A stretch of DNA of 64,000 bases. Source: Blastococcus sp. DSM 46786 (GTDB taxonomy: Bacteria > Actinomycetota > Actinomycetes > Mycobacteriales > Geodermatophilaceae). Position numbers and translations under genes: made by a program. Shown here in pieces: positions 19,505 to 28,336 of the stretch (positions are counted from its first letter, which is position 1; every line of letters starts with the position of its first letter). The stretch is from assembly GCF_900109665.1 (NCBI RefSeq), contig NZ_FOAO01000001.1, positions 255,098 to 319,097 of the forward strand. The letters run 5' to 3'. The notes below the pieces were generated by a model. That model ran no database searches. It saw only the letters and a program-made list of their open reading frames with translations, and had not been told where the DNA came from.

Positions 19505-20071
19505 ATGCGGAAGATCGTCGTCCACCTGTCGGTGTCCCTCGACGGGTTCTTCGAGGGCCCTGACCACGACATCAGCTGGCACCTCGTCGACGAGGAGCTG
19601 CACAGCCACATGAACGCGCAACTGGCGACGGCGAGCGCCTTCCTCGAGGGCCGGGTCACCCAGGAGCTGATGGCCGCGTACTGGCCGACGGCCGACGAGG
19701 ACCCGGCAGCCTCGGCGCCGGAGAAGGAGTTCGCCGGCATCTGGCGGGCCATGCCGAAGATCGTGTTCTCCCGCACCCGCGACGAGGTGCCGTGGGCCAC
19801 CGAGGTGCGGCACGAGGTCGACCCGGACGAGATCCGGGCGCTCCAGGAGCTCCCCGGCGGCGAGATGGTGCTCGGCGGGCCGGACCTCGCCGCGACCTTC
19901 CGCCGGCTGGACCTCGTCGACGAGTACCGGCTCTTCGTGGCGCCCGTCCTGCTCGGCCGCGGCCGGCGGCTCTTCGGGGAGGCCGACGCCCTCACGGCCC
20001 TGGAGCTGCTCGAGACGCGACGGTTCGGCAACGGGACCGTCATGCTCCGCCACGGGGTGACCCGCCGCTGA
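19505..20071 (+). CDS. dihydrofolate reductase family protein (RibD C-terminal-like)
   Basis: 188 residues from ATG 19505 with a strong GGAGGA site 5 nt upstream. Family marks are SVSLDGFFEGPDHD at the start, FLEGRVTQELM, a conserved LGGPDLAATF (NADPH-binding region) and PVLLGRGRRLFG near the end. Such YyaP/YwjB-like proteins share the RibD reductase fold but most have no known substrate. It follows the mutase by 66 bp with its own ribosome site and converges with the oxidoreductase at 20082. Confidence 0.85.
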   Translation: MRKIVVHLSVSLDGFFEGPDHDISWHLVDEELHSHMNAQLATASAFLEGRVTQELMAAYWPTADEDPAASAPEKEFAGIWRAMPKIVFSRTRDEVPWATEVRHEVDPDEIRALQELPGGEMVLGGPDLAATFRRLDLVDEYRLFVAPVLLGRGRRLFGEADALTALELLETRRFGNGTVMLRHGVTRR

Positions 20072-20081
20072 CGGCGACCCG

Positions 20082-20972
20082 TCAGGCGCCGACGGGCTCG
20101 CGGCGGCCGGAGTCCAGCGCGCGGGCGGCCGTCGCGAGGACGGCGACGACGTCCCGGCCGAAGCCCACGTCGCACGGGTGGATGCCACCGGCGACGGCGG
20201 CGGCGGTCAGCTCGTCGACGGCGACGGTGAACGCCTCGACCGGGGCCTCGAGGTCGGGCAGCAGGACCAGCCGGCCGGCGTCGCCGTGCACGTAGAACTC
20301 GATGCCGGCCGACATGGGCGCCACCGTGTGCGACAGCGTCAGCGTCGAGGCCGTCCCCGACTCGTGGGTGAGCACCAGGTGGACGGTGTCGAGCAGCCCG
20401 GCCCCGGCCTGGACGGAGACGACCGGCCCGAGCGCGGGCACCAGCACCGACAGCGCGTGCGGGCCGATGTCCCACAGCGCCCCGTGCTCCTGGCGCCAGG
20501 GCGAGGCCGCGAACGGGGTGCCGGCGAGCGAGGAGAGCCAGGAACCCGCTCCCCCGGCGAGGCGGGTGCGCGCGGCCTGGGTCAGCCAGGTGGAGGTCGC
20601 CGTCTGGAAGCGGAAGGTGAAGAAGACGACGGAGGCGATCCCGGCCGCGCGCACCGCATCGACCACCCGGTCGGCCGCGGCGACGTCCAGCGCGATCGGC
20701 TTCTCCAGGAGCAGGTGCTTGCCCGCCTCGGCCGCACGCACCGCGAGCGGCGCCTGGACGTGCGGCGGCAGCGCGACGGCGACGGCGTCGACGTCGGCCA
20801 GCAGCGCGTCGACGTCCGCGTAGCCGGGGACCTCGAACTCCGCTCCCAGCGCCTCCGCCCGCCCGGCGTCGCGGCCCCACACCCCGGCCAGCTCCGCCGC
20901 CGGGTGGGCGGCCAGCGCCGTGGCGTGCACGGCCCTGGCCCAGTGGCCGGTGCCGAGGACCCCGAAGCGCAC
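20082..20972 (-). CDS. Gfo/Idh/MocA family oxidoreductase
   Basis: 296 residues from GTG 20972. The Rossmann motif GVLGTGHWAR begins at residue 4 and the family's EKP motif appears in GKHLLLEKPIALD. The C-terminal domain carries the HGALWDIGPHALS segment. These enzymes oxidise or reduce sugars, inositols or related cyclic compounds with NAD(P); the substrate is not predictable. The start lies 2 nt after the upp stop codon, so the two are co-transcribed and probably coupled. Confidence 0.88.
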   Translation of the reverse strand: MRFGVLGTGHWARAVHATALAAHPAAELAGVWGRDAGRAEALGAEFEVPGYADVDALLADVDAVAVALPPHVQAPLAVRAAEAGKHLLLEKPIALDVAAADRVVDAVRAAGIASVVFFTFRFQTATSTWLTQAARTRLAGGAGSWLSSLAGTPFAASPWRQEHGALWDIGPHALSVLVPALGPVVSVQAGAGLLDTVHLVLTHESGTASTLTLSHTVAPMSAGIEFYVHGDAGRLVLLPDLEAPVEAFTVAVDELTAAAVAGGIHPCDVGFGRDVVAVLATAARALDSGRREPVGA

Positions 20973-20974
20973 GG

Positions 20975-21598
20975 TCAGACCGCGCCGAACTGGCGGTCGC
21001 CGGCGTCGCCGAGGCCCGGGACGATGTAGGCCTTGTCGTTGAGGCCCTCGTCGACGCTCGCGGTGAAGACCCGCAGCGGCAGGCCGCTCTCCTCGAGACG
21101 GCGGAGCCCGTCGGGCGCGGCGAGGGCGCACAGCACGGTGATCGACGTCGTGCCGCGGGCGGTGAGCAGCTCGCAGCAGTGCACGAGCGAGCCGCCGGTG
21201 GCGAGCATCGGGTCGAGGACGAAGACGTCGCGGCCGACCAGGGTCTCGGGCAGCGAGGCCATGTAGGCCTCGGGCTGGAAGGTCTCCTCGTTGCGGGCGA
21301 GCCCGACGAAGCCCATCTGCGACTCCGGCAGCATCCCGTGCGCGGTGTCCGCCATCCCGAGGCCGGCCCGGAGCACGGGCACGATGAGCGGCGGGGCAGC
21401 CAGCCGGTAGCCGGTGGTCGTGGTGACCGGGGTGGTGATCGGCTCCTCGGCGATGGCGAGGTCGCGGGTGGCCTCGTAGACCAGCATCTGCGTCAGCTCG
21501 CGGAGCGCGGCGCGGAACATGGCGTTGTCCGTGCGCTCGTCGCGCATCCGGGACAGACGGGCACGGGCCAGCGGGTGGTCGACGACGGTGAGCTGCAC
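20975..21598 (-). CDS. upp: uracil phosphoribosyltransferase
   Basis: 207 residues, the normal family length, from GTG 21598. PRPP- and uracil-binding signatures are present: VLRAGLGM, the PRPP loop DPMLATGGS and the C-terminal [15 protein letters not shown]. It salvages uracil to UMP. Position next to deoC and the phosphorylase operon fits nucleoside salvage. The divergent region toward deoC holds a ~102-bp tandem duplication. Confidence 0.95.
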   Translation of the reverse strand: MQLTVVDHPLARARLSRMRDERTDNAMFRAALRELTQMLVYEATRDLAIAEEPITTPVTTTTGYRLAAPPLIVPVLRAGLGMADTAHGMLPESQMGFVGLARNEETFQPEAYMASLPETLVGRDVFVLDPMLATGGSLVHCCELLTARGTTSITVLCALAAPDGLRRLEESGLPLRVFTASVDEGLNDKAYIVPGLGDAGDRQFGAV

Positions 21599-21688
21599 GC
21601 CGGACACCGTATCGGCACCGGCGGGGCAGGACGGGCTCCCGCCGGGACCGGCCGCCCGGACGCGACGCTCCGGACGGCGCGGATGCAC

Positions 21689-21893
21689 CCCGGCGCGGCC
21701 GCGGTGCGCCCCTCCCCCACCCCCGACGGCGGGAAGCGGTGTCCCCACGCGGACATCCCACCGCCCCGGATGTCGGCCGGAGGGATGACGCCCGGCGCGG
21801 CCGCGGTGCGCCCCTCCCCCACCCCCGACGGCGGGAGGCGGTGTCCCCCACGCGGACATCCCGCCGCCCCGGATGTCCGCCGGAGGGACGACG
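21689..21893. repeat. two-copy tandem repeat, unit about 102 bp
   Basis: Unit 1 (21689-21790) and unit 2 (21791-21893) both begin CCCGGCGCGGCCGCGGTGCG and stay nearly identical, differing by a few substitutions and one inserted C. Each contains smaller inverted motifs around GGACATCC and GGATGTC. The repeat fills most of the 366-bp gap between the divergent upp and deoC genes, just upstream of the deoC start. No gene is supported here. Confidence 0.88.
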
Positions 21894-21964
21894 CCCGGTC
21901 CGCCGCACCCCCACCGCGGGTGAGCGGGGTCGGGCGGGGGCCACCGCCAGTGGAGAATGGCCGC

Positions 21965-22960
21965 ATGACCCACGTGCTCGACCCCGACGCGCTGCCCGGG
22001 GCGACCCCCGCGGTGCACGCGCCGTTGCCGCCGTACGACGACGTGACCCGCTCCGACGCGGCGTTCCGCGCCTTCCTGCACGGCCTCCCCGGCGTGGACC
22101 AGGTCGGCGCCGAGGCGCGCGCGGCGCAGTTGGGCACCCGGTCGATCAAGACGACCTCGAAGGCGTGGGCGATCGACACCGCCATCTCGATGGTCGACCT
22201 GACCACCCTGGAGGGCGCCGACACCCCGGGGAAGGTGCGCAGCCTGGCCGCGAAGGCCAAGCAGCCCGACCCGGGTGACCCGAGCTGCCCGAGGGTCGCG
22301 GCCGTCTGCGTCTACGGCGACCTCGCCGGCGTAGCCCGGAAGGCGCTCGAGGGCACCGGCATCCACGTCGCCGCCGTCGCGACCGCCTTCCCCAGCGGCC
22401 GGGCCAGCCGTGCGGTGAAGCTCGCCGACGTCCGGGACGCCGTGGAGAACGGCGCCGACGAGATCGACATGGTCATCGACCGCGGCGCGTTCCTCCGCGG
22501 CCGCTACCTCGACGTCTACGAGGAGATCGTCGCGGTCAAGGAGGCCTGCGGCGACGCGCACCTCAAGGTCATCCTGGAGACCGGCGAGCTCAAGACGCTG
22601 GACAACGTCCGCCGCGCCTCCTGGATCGCCATGCTCGCGGGCGGCGACTTCATCAAGACCTCCACCGGCAAGGTGAACCCGGCGGCGACGCTGCCGGTGG
22701 GCCTGGTGATGCTCGAGGCGGTCCGCGACTTCCGCATCGCCACCGGCCGCCAGGTCGGCTTCAAGCCCGCAGGAGGCATCAAGACGACGAAGGACGCCGT
22801 CAAGCACCTCGTGATGATCAACGAGACGGCCGGCCCCGACTGGCTGGACCCCGACTGGTTCCGCTTCGGCGCGTCCAGCCTGCTCAACGACCTCCTGCTG
22901 CAGCGGCAGAAGCTGCGCACCGGCCACTACTCCGGCCCCGACTACGTCACGGTGGACTGA
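21965..22960 (+). CDS. deoC: deoxyribose-phosphate aldolase
   Basis: 331 residues from ATG 21965; GAGAAT lies 6 nt upstream and may be a leaderless -10, although GGAG there could also act as a ribosome site. The Schiff-base lysine is K231 in FIKTSTGK, and [10 protein letters not shown] follows. The protein cleaves 2-deoxyribose-5-phosphate to glyceraldehyde-3-phosphate and acetaldehyde. It is followed after 5 bp by an aldehyde dehydrogenase and a second truncated one, which suggests the acetaldehyde is oxidised in the same operon. Confidence 0.95.
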   Translation: MTHVLDPDALPGATPAVHAPLPPYDDVTRSDAAFRAFLHGLPGVDQVGAEARAAQLGTRSIKTTSKAWAIDTAISMVDLTTLEGADTPGKVRSLAAKAKQPDPGDPSCPRVAAVCVYGDLAGVARKALEGTGIHVAAVATAFPSGRASRAVKLADVRDAVENGADEIDMVIDRGAFLRGRYLDVYEEIVAVKEACGDAHLKVILETGELKTLDNVRRASWIAMLAGGDFIKTSTGKVNPAATLPVGLVMLEAVRDFRIATGRQVGFKPAGGIKTTKDAVKHLVMINETAGPDWLDPDWFRFGASSLLNDLLLQRQKLRTGHYSGPDYVTVD

Positions 22961-22965
22961 TCCCG

Positions 22966-24408
22966 ATGTCCGTGTTCGAGTACGCCCCCGCCCCCGAGTC
23001 ACGCTCGATCGTGAACATCGCCCCCTCCTACGGCCTGTTCGTCGACGGCGAGTTCGTCGACGGCACCGGCGAGCCCTTCAAGACGGTCAACCCGGCCACC
23101 GAGGAGGTCCTCACCGAGGTCTCCGCCGCGAGCGAGGCCGACGTCGACCGCGCCGTCCGCGCCGCCCGCAGGGCCTTCGAGAAGACCTGGGGCCCGATGC
23201 GCCCCGCCGACCGTGGCAAGTACCTCTTCCGCATCGCCCGGCTGCTGCAGGAGCGGGCGCGGGAGTTCGCCGTCCTGGAGTCGCTGGACAACGGCAAGCC
23301 GATCCGGGAGTCCCGCGACGTCGACGTCCCCCTGGCGGCGGCGCACTTCTTCTACCACGCGGGCTGGGCGGACAAGCTCGAGCACGCGGGCCTCGGTCCG
23401 GCGCCCAAGCCGCTCGGCGTGGCCGGCCAGGTCATCCCGTGGAACTTCCCGCTGCTCATGCTGGCGTGGAAGGTCGCCCCGGCGCTGGCGACCGGCAACA
23501 CCGTCGTCCTCAAGCCGGCCGAGACCACCCCGCTCACCGCGCTGCTGTTCGCCGAGGTCTGCCGCCAGGCCGACCTCCCGGCCGGCGTGGTCAACATCGT
23601 CACCGGCGCCGGGGACACCGGCCGGGCGGTCGTCGAGCACGACGACGTCGACAAGGTCGCGTTCACCGGCTCCACCGAGGTGGGCCGCTCCATCGCCCGC
23701 GCGGTCGCGGGTACCCGCAAGAAGCTGACCCTCGAGCTCGGCGGCAAGGCGGCGAACATCGTGTTCGACGACGCCCCGATCGACCAGGCCGTCGAGGGGA
23801 TCGTCCAGGGCATCTTCTTCAACCAGGGGCACGTCTGCTGCGCCGGCTCGCGCCTGCTCGTGCAGGAGTCGGTCCACGACGAGGTGATCGCCTCCCTGCA
23901 GCGCCGGATCGGCACGCTGCGGGTCGGCGACCCGCTGGACAAGAACACCGACATCGGCGCGATCAACTCGGCCGAGCAGCTCGCCCGCATCCGGGAGCTG
24001 TCGGACATCGGCGAGGCCGAGGGCGCCCAGCGCTGGCAGCCGGCCTGCGCGCTGCCCGAGCGCGGCTACTGGTTCCCGCCGACGATCTTCACCGACGTCT
24101 CCCCCGCCCACCGCATCGCCCGCGACGAGGTGTTCGGTCCGGTCCTCAGCGTGCTCACCTTCCGCACGCCGGACGAGGCGGTCGCCAAGGCGAACAACTC
24201 CACCTACGGGCTGTCGGCGGGGATCTGGAGCGAGAAGGGCTCGCGGATCCTCAAGATCGCCGACCAGCTGCGCGCCGGCGTGGTGTGGGCCAACACCTTC
24301 AACAAGTTCGACCCGACGTCGCCCTTCGGCGGCTACAAGCAGTCCGGCTACGGCCGCGAGGGCGGCCGGCACGGGCTGGCCGCGTACCTGAAGGGTGCTG
24401 ACCAGTGA
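22966..24408 (+). CDS. aldehyde dehydrogenase family protein (full length)
   Basis: 480 residues. The ALDH active site is complete: IPWNFPLLM, the general-base region [12 protein letters not shown] and the catalytic cysteine in GHVCCAGSR (C291/C292). FGPVLSV and [15 protein letters not shown] complete the family signature. It begins 5 bp after deoC and overlaps the next gene (GTGA). The most likely role is oxidation of the acetaldehyde released by DeoC, inferred from position. Confidence 0.92.
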   Translation: MSVFEYAPAPESRSIVNIAPSYGLFVDGEFVDGTGEPFKTVNPATEEVLTEVSAASEADVDRAVRAARRAFEKTWGPMRPADRGKYLFRIARLLQERAREFAVLESLDNGKPIRESRDVDVPLAAAHFFYHAGWADKLEHAGLGPAPKPLGVAGQVIPWNFPLLMLAWKVAPALATGNTVVLKPAETTPLTALLFAEVCRQADLPAGVVNIVTGAGDTGRAVVEHDDVDKVAFTGSTEVGRSIARAVAGTRKKLTLELGGKAANIVFDDAPIDQAVEGIVQGIFFNQGHVCCAGSRLLVQESVHDEVIASLQRRIGTLRVGDPLDKNTDIGAINSAEQLARIRELSDIGEAEGAQRWQPACALPERGYWFPPTIFTDVSPAHRIARDEVFGPVLSVLTFRTPDEAVAKANNSTYGLSAGIWSEKGSRILKIADQLRAGVVWANTFNKFDPTSPFGGYKQSGYGREGGRHGLAAYLKGADQ

Positions 24409-25277
24409 TCGGCAACGACCGGCTCGCCGTCCGGAAGACCTACAAGCTCTACGTGGGGGGCGCGTTCCCGCGCTCGGAGAGCGGCCGCACCTACGCGGTC
24501 ACCGACGCCAAGGGCCACTTCCTCGCCAATGCCTCCCGGGCCTCCCGCAAGGACGCCCGCGACGCCGTGGTGGCCGCGCGCGGCGCCTTCCCGAAGTGGT
24601 CGGGCGCCACCGCCTACAACCGCGGCCAGGTGCTCTACCGGGTGGCCGAGGTGATGGAGGGCCGGCACGTCCAGTTCTGCGAGGAGGTCGCCGCCGGCGA
24701 GGGGCTGTCGTCGGGCAAGGCCCGGGCCGCCGTCGACGCCGCCATCGACCGCTGGGTCTGGTACGCCGGGTGGACCGACAAGCTCGCCTCCGTCCTCGGC
24801 GGGGCCAACCCGGTCGCCGGCCCGTACTTCGACTTCAGCCTGCCCGAGCCGACCGGTGTGGTCGCCGTCCTGGCGCCGCAGCAGTCCAGCCTGCTGGGCC
24901 TGGTCAGCGTGCTCGCGCCGGTGCTCGCCACCGGCTGCACCGCCGTCGTCGTCACCTCGCAGGAGCGGCCGCTCCCGGCCGTCACCCTCGGCGAGGTGCT
25001 GGCGACCAGCGACGTCCCCGGCGGCGTGGTCAACCTGCTCACCGGCGACGCCGAGGAGCTGGGCCCGTGGCTGGCCGAGCACGCCGACGTCGACGCCATC
25101 GACCTCACCGGCGCCCCGGCCGGCCGCGCGATGGAGTTCGAGCGGGAGGCCGCCGGCACCATCAAGCGGGTCGTCCGGCCGCCGGTCACCGAGCCGGACT
25201 GGACCGCCGACCCCGGCCTGTCCCGCATGACACCGTTCCTCGAGACCAAAACAGTCTGGCATCCGATGGGCGTGTGA
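24405..25277 (+). CDS. truncated aldehyde dehydrogenase-like protein without catalytic cysteine
   Basis: 290 residues from GTG 24405, overlapping the stop of the full-length ALDH. It aligns with the N-terminal, nucleotide-binding half of ALDHs (KLYVGGAFPRSESGRTY...VVAVLAPQQSSLLGLV...VVNLLTGDAEELGPWLA) and then jumps to a short ETKTVWHPMGV tail. The general-base Glu, catalytic Cys and the C-terminal half are missing. The frame is intact and coupled, so it may be an accessory or structural partner of the preceding ALDH, not a dead gene. Its last 21 nt are repeated after the adjacent repeat element at 25338-25358. Confidence 0.78.
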   Translation: MIGNDRLAVRKTYKLYVGGAFPRSESGRTYAVTDAKGHFLANASRASRKDARDAVVAARGAFPKWSGATAYNRGQVLYRVAEVMEGRHVQFCEEVAAGEGLSSGKARAAVDAAIDRWVWYAGWTDKLASVLGGANPVAGPYFDFSLPEPTGVVAVLAPQQSSLLGLVSVLAPVLATGCTAVVVTSQERPLPAVTLGEVLATSDVPGGVVNLLTGDAEELGPWLAEHADVDAIDLTGAPAGRAMEFEREAAGTIKRVVRPPVTEPDWTADPGLSRMTPFLETKTVWHPMGV

Positions 25278-25358
25278 GGCCCCGTCCGGAGGCTCGCCGC
25301 GAGCCTGCGAGCGGTGAGAGGGACGGGGTCCTTCTCCTGGCACCCGATGGGCGTCTGA
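25257..25358. repeat. 21-bp direct repeats flanking repeat element family 2
   Basis: 25257-25277 (final codons and stop of the truncated ALDH gene) and 25338-25358 match at 19 of 21 positions; both encode WHPMGV and a stop. The 58-bp family 2 element sits exactly between them, the pattern expected from insertion with target duplication or from local duplication. Confidence 0.85.
25278..25335. repeat. family 2 intergenic element, 58 bp, copy 1
   Basis: Begins GGCCCCGTCC and ends GGACGGGGTCCTTCT, so the ends can pair as a long stem; the middle has GAGCCTGCGAGCGGTGAG. Other copies are at 51424-51481, 55107-55162 and 57351-57426, with a partial one at 33926-33973. Confidence 0.88.
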
Positions 25359-25403
25359 TCGGCGGCCGGTGCCCTCCGCGGGGAGCACCGGCCGAGGTCG
25401 CAC

Positions 25404-25409
25404 TACCCT
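25404..25409 (+). promoter_or_regulatory. -10 box (TACCCT) of a leaderless promoter
   Basis: TACCCT is followed by 6 nt and GTG 25416 of the dihydrolipoyl dehydrogenase gene; no ribosome site fits in between. Confidence 0.55.
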
Positions 25410-25415
25410 CTGCCC

Positions 25416-26822
25416 GTGCCTCATTTCGACGTCGTCGTCCTCGGTGCCGGCCCTGGTGGGTACGTCGCCGCCATCCGCTCCGCCCAGCTCGGCAAGAGCG
25501 TGGCGGTGGTCGAGTCGCAGTACTGGGGCGGGGTCTGCCTGAACGTGGGCTGCATCCCCTCCAAGGCGCTGCTGCGCAACGCCGAGCTGGCCCACCTGGT
25601 GCGCGACGAGGCGAAGACCTTCGGCATCTCCGGCGACGTCTCCTTCGACTTCGGCGCCGCCTTCGACCGCAGCCGCACGGTGGCCGACGGCCGGGTCAAG
25701 GGCGTGCACTTCCTGATGAAGAAGAACGGGATCACCGAGTTCGACGGCCGGGGCACCTTCACCGACCCGCACACCCTGCAGGTCGCGCTGAACGCCGGTG
25801 GCGAGGAGACCGTCACCTTCGAGAACGTGATCATCGCGACCGGCGCGCACACCCGGTTCCTGCCGGGCACGGAGCTCTCCGAGCGGGTCGTCACCTACGA
25901 GGAGCAGATCCTCAGCCGCGACCTGCCGCGCAGCATCGTCATCGCCGGCGCCGGCGCGATCGGCGTCGAGTTCGCCTTCGTGCTCCGCAACTACGGCGTC
26001 CAGGTCACCCTCGTCGAGTACGCCGACCGGGTGCTGCCGCTGGAGGACGCCGCCGTCTCCAAAGAGCTGGCCAAGGCCTACCGCAAGCTCGGCGTCGAGG
26101 TGCTCACCTCCACCAAGGTCGAGCGGATCGACGACACGGGCGACCAGGTGACGGTCACCGTCTCCGACGCCAAGGGCACCCGCGAGCTGCACGCGGACAA
26201 GGTCATGCAGGCGATCGGGTTCACCCCCCGCGTCGAGGGCTACGGCCTGGAGAAGCTGGGCGTCGAGCTGACCGACCGCGTCCGCGCGATCGCCATCGAC
26301 GACCGGATGCGGACCAACGTGCCGCACGTCTACGCCATCGGCGACGTCACCGCCAAGCTCATGCTCGCCCACGTGGCCGAGGCCCAGGGCGTCGTCGCCG
26401 CGGAGACCATCGCCGGCGCGGAGACGATGGAGCTGGACTACGTGATGATGCCGCGGGCCACCTTCTGCTCGCCGCAGGTCGCCAGCTTCGGCTACACCGA
26501 GGCCCAGGCCCGCGAGCTGGCCGACGAGCGAGGCTGGAAGATCAAGGTCGCCCAGTTCCCGTTCACCGCCAACGGCAAGGCCCAGGGCCTCGCCGAGCCG
26601 GGGGGCTTCGTCAAGCTGATCGCCGACGAGACCTACGGCGAGCTGCTCGGCGGGCACCTGGTCGGCCCCGAGGTCACCGAGCTGCTCCCGGAGCTGACGC
26701 TCGCGCAGAAGTGGGACCTCACCGCCACCGAGCTCGCCCGCAACGTGCACGCCCACCCCACGCTCAGCGAGGGGCTGCAGGAGGCGATCCACGGCCTCGC
26801 GGGCCACATGATCAACCTTTGA
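25416..26822 (+). CDS. lpdA: dihydrolipoyl dehydrogenase
   Basis: 468 residues from GTG 25416. The FAD motif [10 protein letters not shown], the redox disulfide CLNVGC (C41/C46), the NAD motif [11 protein letters not shown] and the C-terminal His-Glu pair in [13 protein letters not shown] are intact, so this is a true lipoamide dehydrogenase (E3) that reoxidises dihydrolipoamide for 2-oxoacid dehydrogenase and glycine cleavage complexes. This contrasts with the cysteine-poor relative at 3652-5055. It is transcribed alone from a leaderless promoter. Confidence 0.95.
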   Translation: MPHFDVVVLGAGPGGYVAAIRSAQLGKSVAVVESQYWGGVCLNVGCIPSKALLRNAELAHLVRDEAKTFGISGDVSFDFGAAFDRSRTVADGRVKGVHFLMKKNGITEFDGRGTFTDPHTLQVALNAGGEETVTFENVIIATGAHTRFLPGTELSERVVTYEEQILSRDLPRSIVIAGAGAIGVEFAFVLRNYGVQVTLVEYADRVLPLEDAAVSKELAKAYRKLGVEVLTSTKVERIDDTGDQVTVTVSDAKGTRELHADKVMQAIGFTPRVEGYGLEKLGVELTDRVRAIAIDDRMRTNVPHVYAIGDVTAKLMLAHVAEAQGVVAAETIAGAETMELDYVMMPRATFCSPQVASFGYTEAQARELADERGWKIKVAQFPFTANGKAQGLAEPGGFVKLIADETYGELLGGHLVGPEVTELLPELTLAQKWDLTATELARNVHAHPTLSEGLQEAIHGLAGHMINL

Positions 26823-26865
26823 GGACCGCGGCACGGCCCGGAGGTGCGTCTCCGGGCCGACAGGG

Positions 26866-26871
26866 CAGGAT
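26866..26871 (+). promoter_or_regulatory. -10 box (CAGGAT) of a leaderless promoter
   Basis: CAGGAT is followed by 6 nt and GTG 26878. Confidence 0.4.
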
Positions 26872-26877
26872 GGGCGG

Positions 26878-28227
26878 GTGGCCAGGCCCAGCATCGTCCC
26901 CATCGCACTGACCCTCGACGACCGCACGGGGTACACCCTGTGGGCTCCGCCGTGGGAGGAGGACGGCGAGGAGTGGCAGGCGTTCCTCGGGACCACCGAG
27001 GACGACACGGCGACCGTCCACCTCTTCCCGACGCCGGCGAAGCTCGCCGCCTTCTGCCGCACGCGCACCGACCACGACCTCGCCGACCACCCGGTGTGGC
27101 CGGTCGTCGCGGGGCTGGCGGCGGCCGACCTGACCCCGGACGAGGACCACCGCTACGACCTCGACGGGGTGTACGACATCGCCGCCGAGAACCCCGACCG
27201 GTGGGCGGTGGAGGAGCTCGCCGCGACCGTCGACATCGTCAGCCGGCTGGCCGAGTGCCTGGACACCACCGACGAGGACGACGACGAGGAGCAGTTCGAG
27301 GCCGTCGCCGAGTTCGCCGCCAAGCCGGAGATCGGCTCGCTGGGCCTGGGCGTGGAGGCCTTCGCCGGGCGCTCCGGCGAGGACGCCTGGATCGGTGTCG
27401 GCAGCGTCTTCGACGAGCTGTGGGAAGACGTGGTCGAGGAGCTCTCCGACCACTTCGACTGGACCGGTGGTGGGACGGCCACGGTCGTGGAGTACCCGTC
27501 GGCCTCCGAGGCCGGCGACGACGAGATGGCCGCCGACGACGAGCCGGCCGGGCGGGTCGACGTCGCCGACGCCGAGCCCGCCGGTGCGACCGCCGCGTCG
27601 GTGTCCGGCGGCCCGGGCGTCAGCACCATCGCGCGCGGCAGCCGGGTGACCGCCTCCCCTGCCGCGGTCGCCGCCGCCGCGGAGTTCTGGGAGGCCGTCG
27701 GCATCCTGCCGGTGGAGATCGTCGTCCCCGAGGGCTCGGGGGTGACCCTCCGCTGCTACGTCGACGACGTCGCCCGCTTCCTCGGCCGCGACGGCGAGGT
27801 GTTCCTCTTCGACACCCCCGCCGACCTGGCGCGCTTCTGCGCCGGCAACGAGCGGCACGACCTGGTCGAGATCGCCTCCTGGCCCGAGGTCGCCGACACC
27901 GACACGCTGCCGCTGCCCGCCGAGCAGGACCGCTACGACCTCACCGAGGTCTCCGAGGTGCTGGCCGAGGTCGCCGACGGCGCCGCCGGGCTGGTGCCCC
28001 ACCGCGCCCTCGTGCAGCCGGCCGAGGGCGTGCGCGACCTCGCCGAGTACGCGGGGCTGACCCGGGTCGAGGAGCTGCTCGCCCCGACGGCGCCGCTCGG
28101 CCGGGCGCTGACCCGCGCGGAGCGGCAGCCCGATGAGCCGCTGGACGCCGCCGGGGCCGGTCAGCTGCGCGCCGACTGGGACGAGGTCGTGGCGGCGGTC
28201 GGCGGCGCGCTGGTCCACCGCGACTGA
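26878..28227 (+). CDS. acidic protein of unknown function with internal duplication
   Basis: 449 residues, very acidic, no signal peptide or membrane segment. Two related domains are visible: about residues 30-75 (EEWQAFLG...HLFPTPAKLAAFCRT...HDLADHPVWPVV) and about 300-345 (ARFLGRDGEVFLFDTPADLARFC...HDLVEIASWPEV), each followed by DRYDL-like text. A Glu/Asp/Ala-rich linker separates them. I recall relatives carried as 'primosomal protein' in actinobacterial annotation, without evidence for that role, so I assign no function. The GTG start is supported by CAGGAT 6 nt upstream. Two hairpins lie between it and the convergent helicase gene. Confidence 0.7.
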   Translation: MARPSIVPIALTLDDRTGYTLWAPPWEEDGEEWQAFLGTTEDDTATVHLFPTPAKLAAFCRTRTDHDLADHPVWPVVAGLAAADLTPDEDHRYDLDGVYDIAAENPDRWAVEELAATVDIVSRLAECLDTTDEDDDEEQFEAVAEFAAKPEIGSLGLGVEAFAGRSGEDAWIGVGSVFDELWEDVVEELSDHFDWTGGGTATVVEYPSASEAGDDEMAADDEPAGRVDVADAEPAGATAASVSGGPGVSTIARGSRVTASPAAVAAAAEFWEAVGILPVEIVVPEGSGVTLRCYVDDVARFLGRDGEVFLFDTPADLARFCAGNERHDLVEIASWPEVADTDTLPLPAEQDRYDLTEVSEVLAEVADGAAGLVPHRALVQPAEGVRDLAEYAGLTRVEELLAPTAPLGRALTRAERQPDEPLDAAGAGQLRADWDEVVAAVGGALVHRD

Positions 28228-28241
28228 ACCCGCCACCTCCG

Positions 28242-28306
28242 CCTTGTTGATCAGGTCGCCTGATCAACAAGGGTCCTGGCTCACGATCGACAGTGAGCCA
28301 GGACCC
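28242..28306. terminator. double hairpin terminator between convergent genes
   Basis: Hairpin 1: arms 28242-28255 and 28259-28272, 14 perfect pairs, 3-nt loop. Hairpin 2: arms 28271-28284 and 28293-28306, 14 perfect pairs, 8-nt loop. They share two bases and cover both the plus gene ending at 28227 and the minus gene ending at 28337. No T-run is seen, as is common in actinobacteria. Confidence 0.85.
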
Positions 28307-28336
28307 CGTGAGCTGAGCCAGGACGGCGCGAGCGCG

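Noticed and set aside
21660-21900. Possible CRISPR-like or coding repeat
   Set aside because: Only two ~102-bp units in direct contact with no spacers, and no stable protein pattern.
24348-27068. A 906-codon minus-strand open frame opposite the ALDH and lipoamide dehydrogenase genes
   Set aside because: High GC leaves antisense frames open. The plus-strand genes show clear family motifs; the antisense frame has none.
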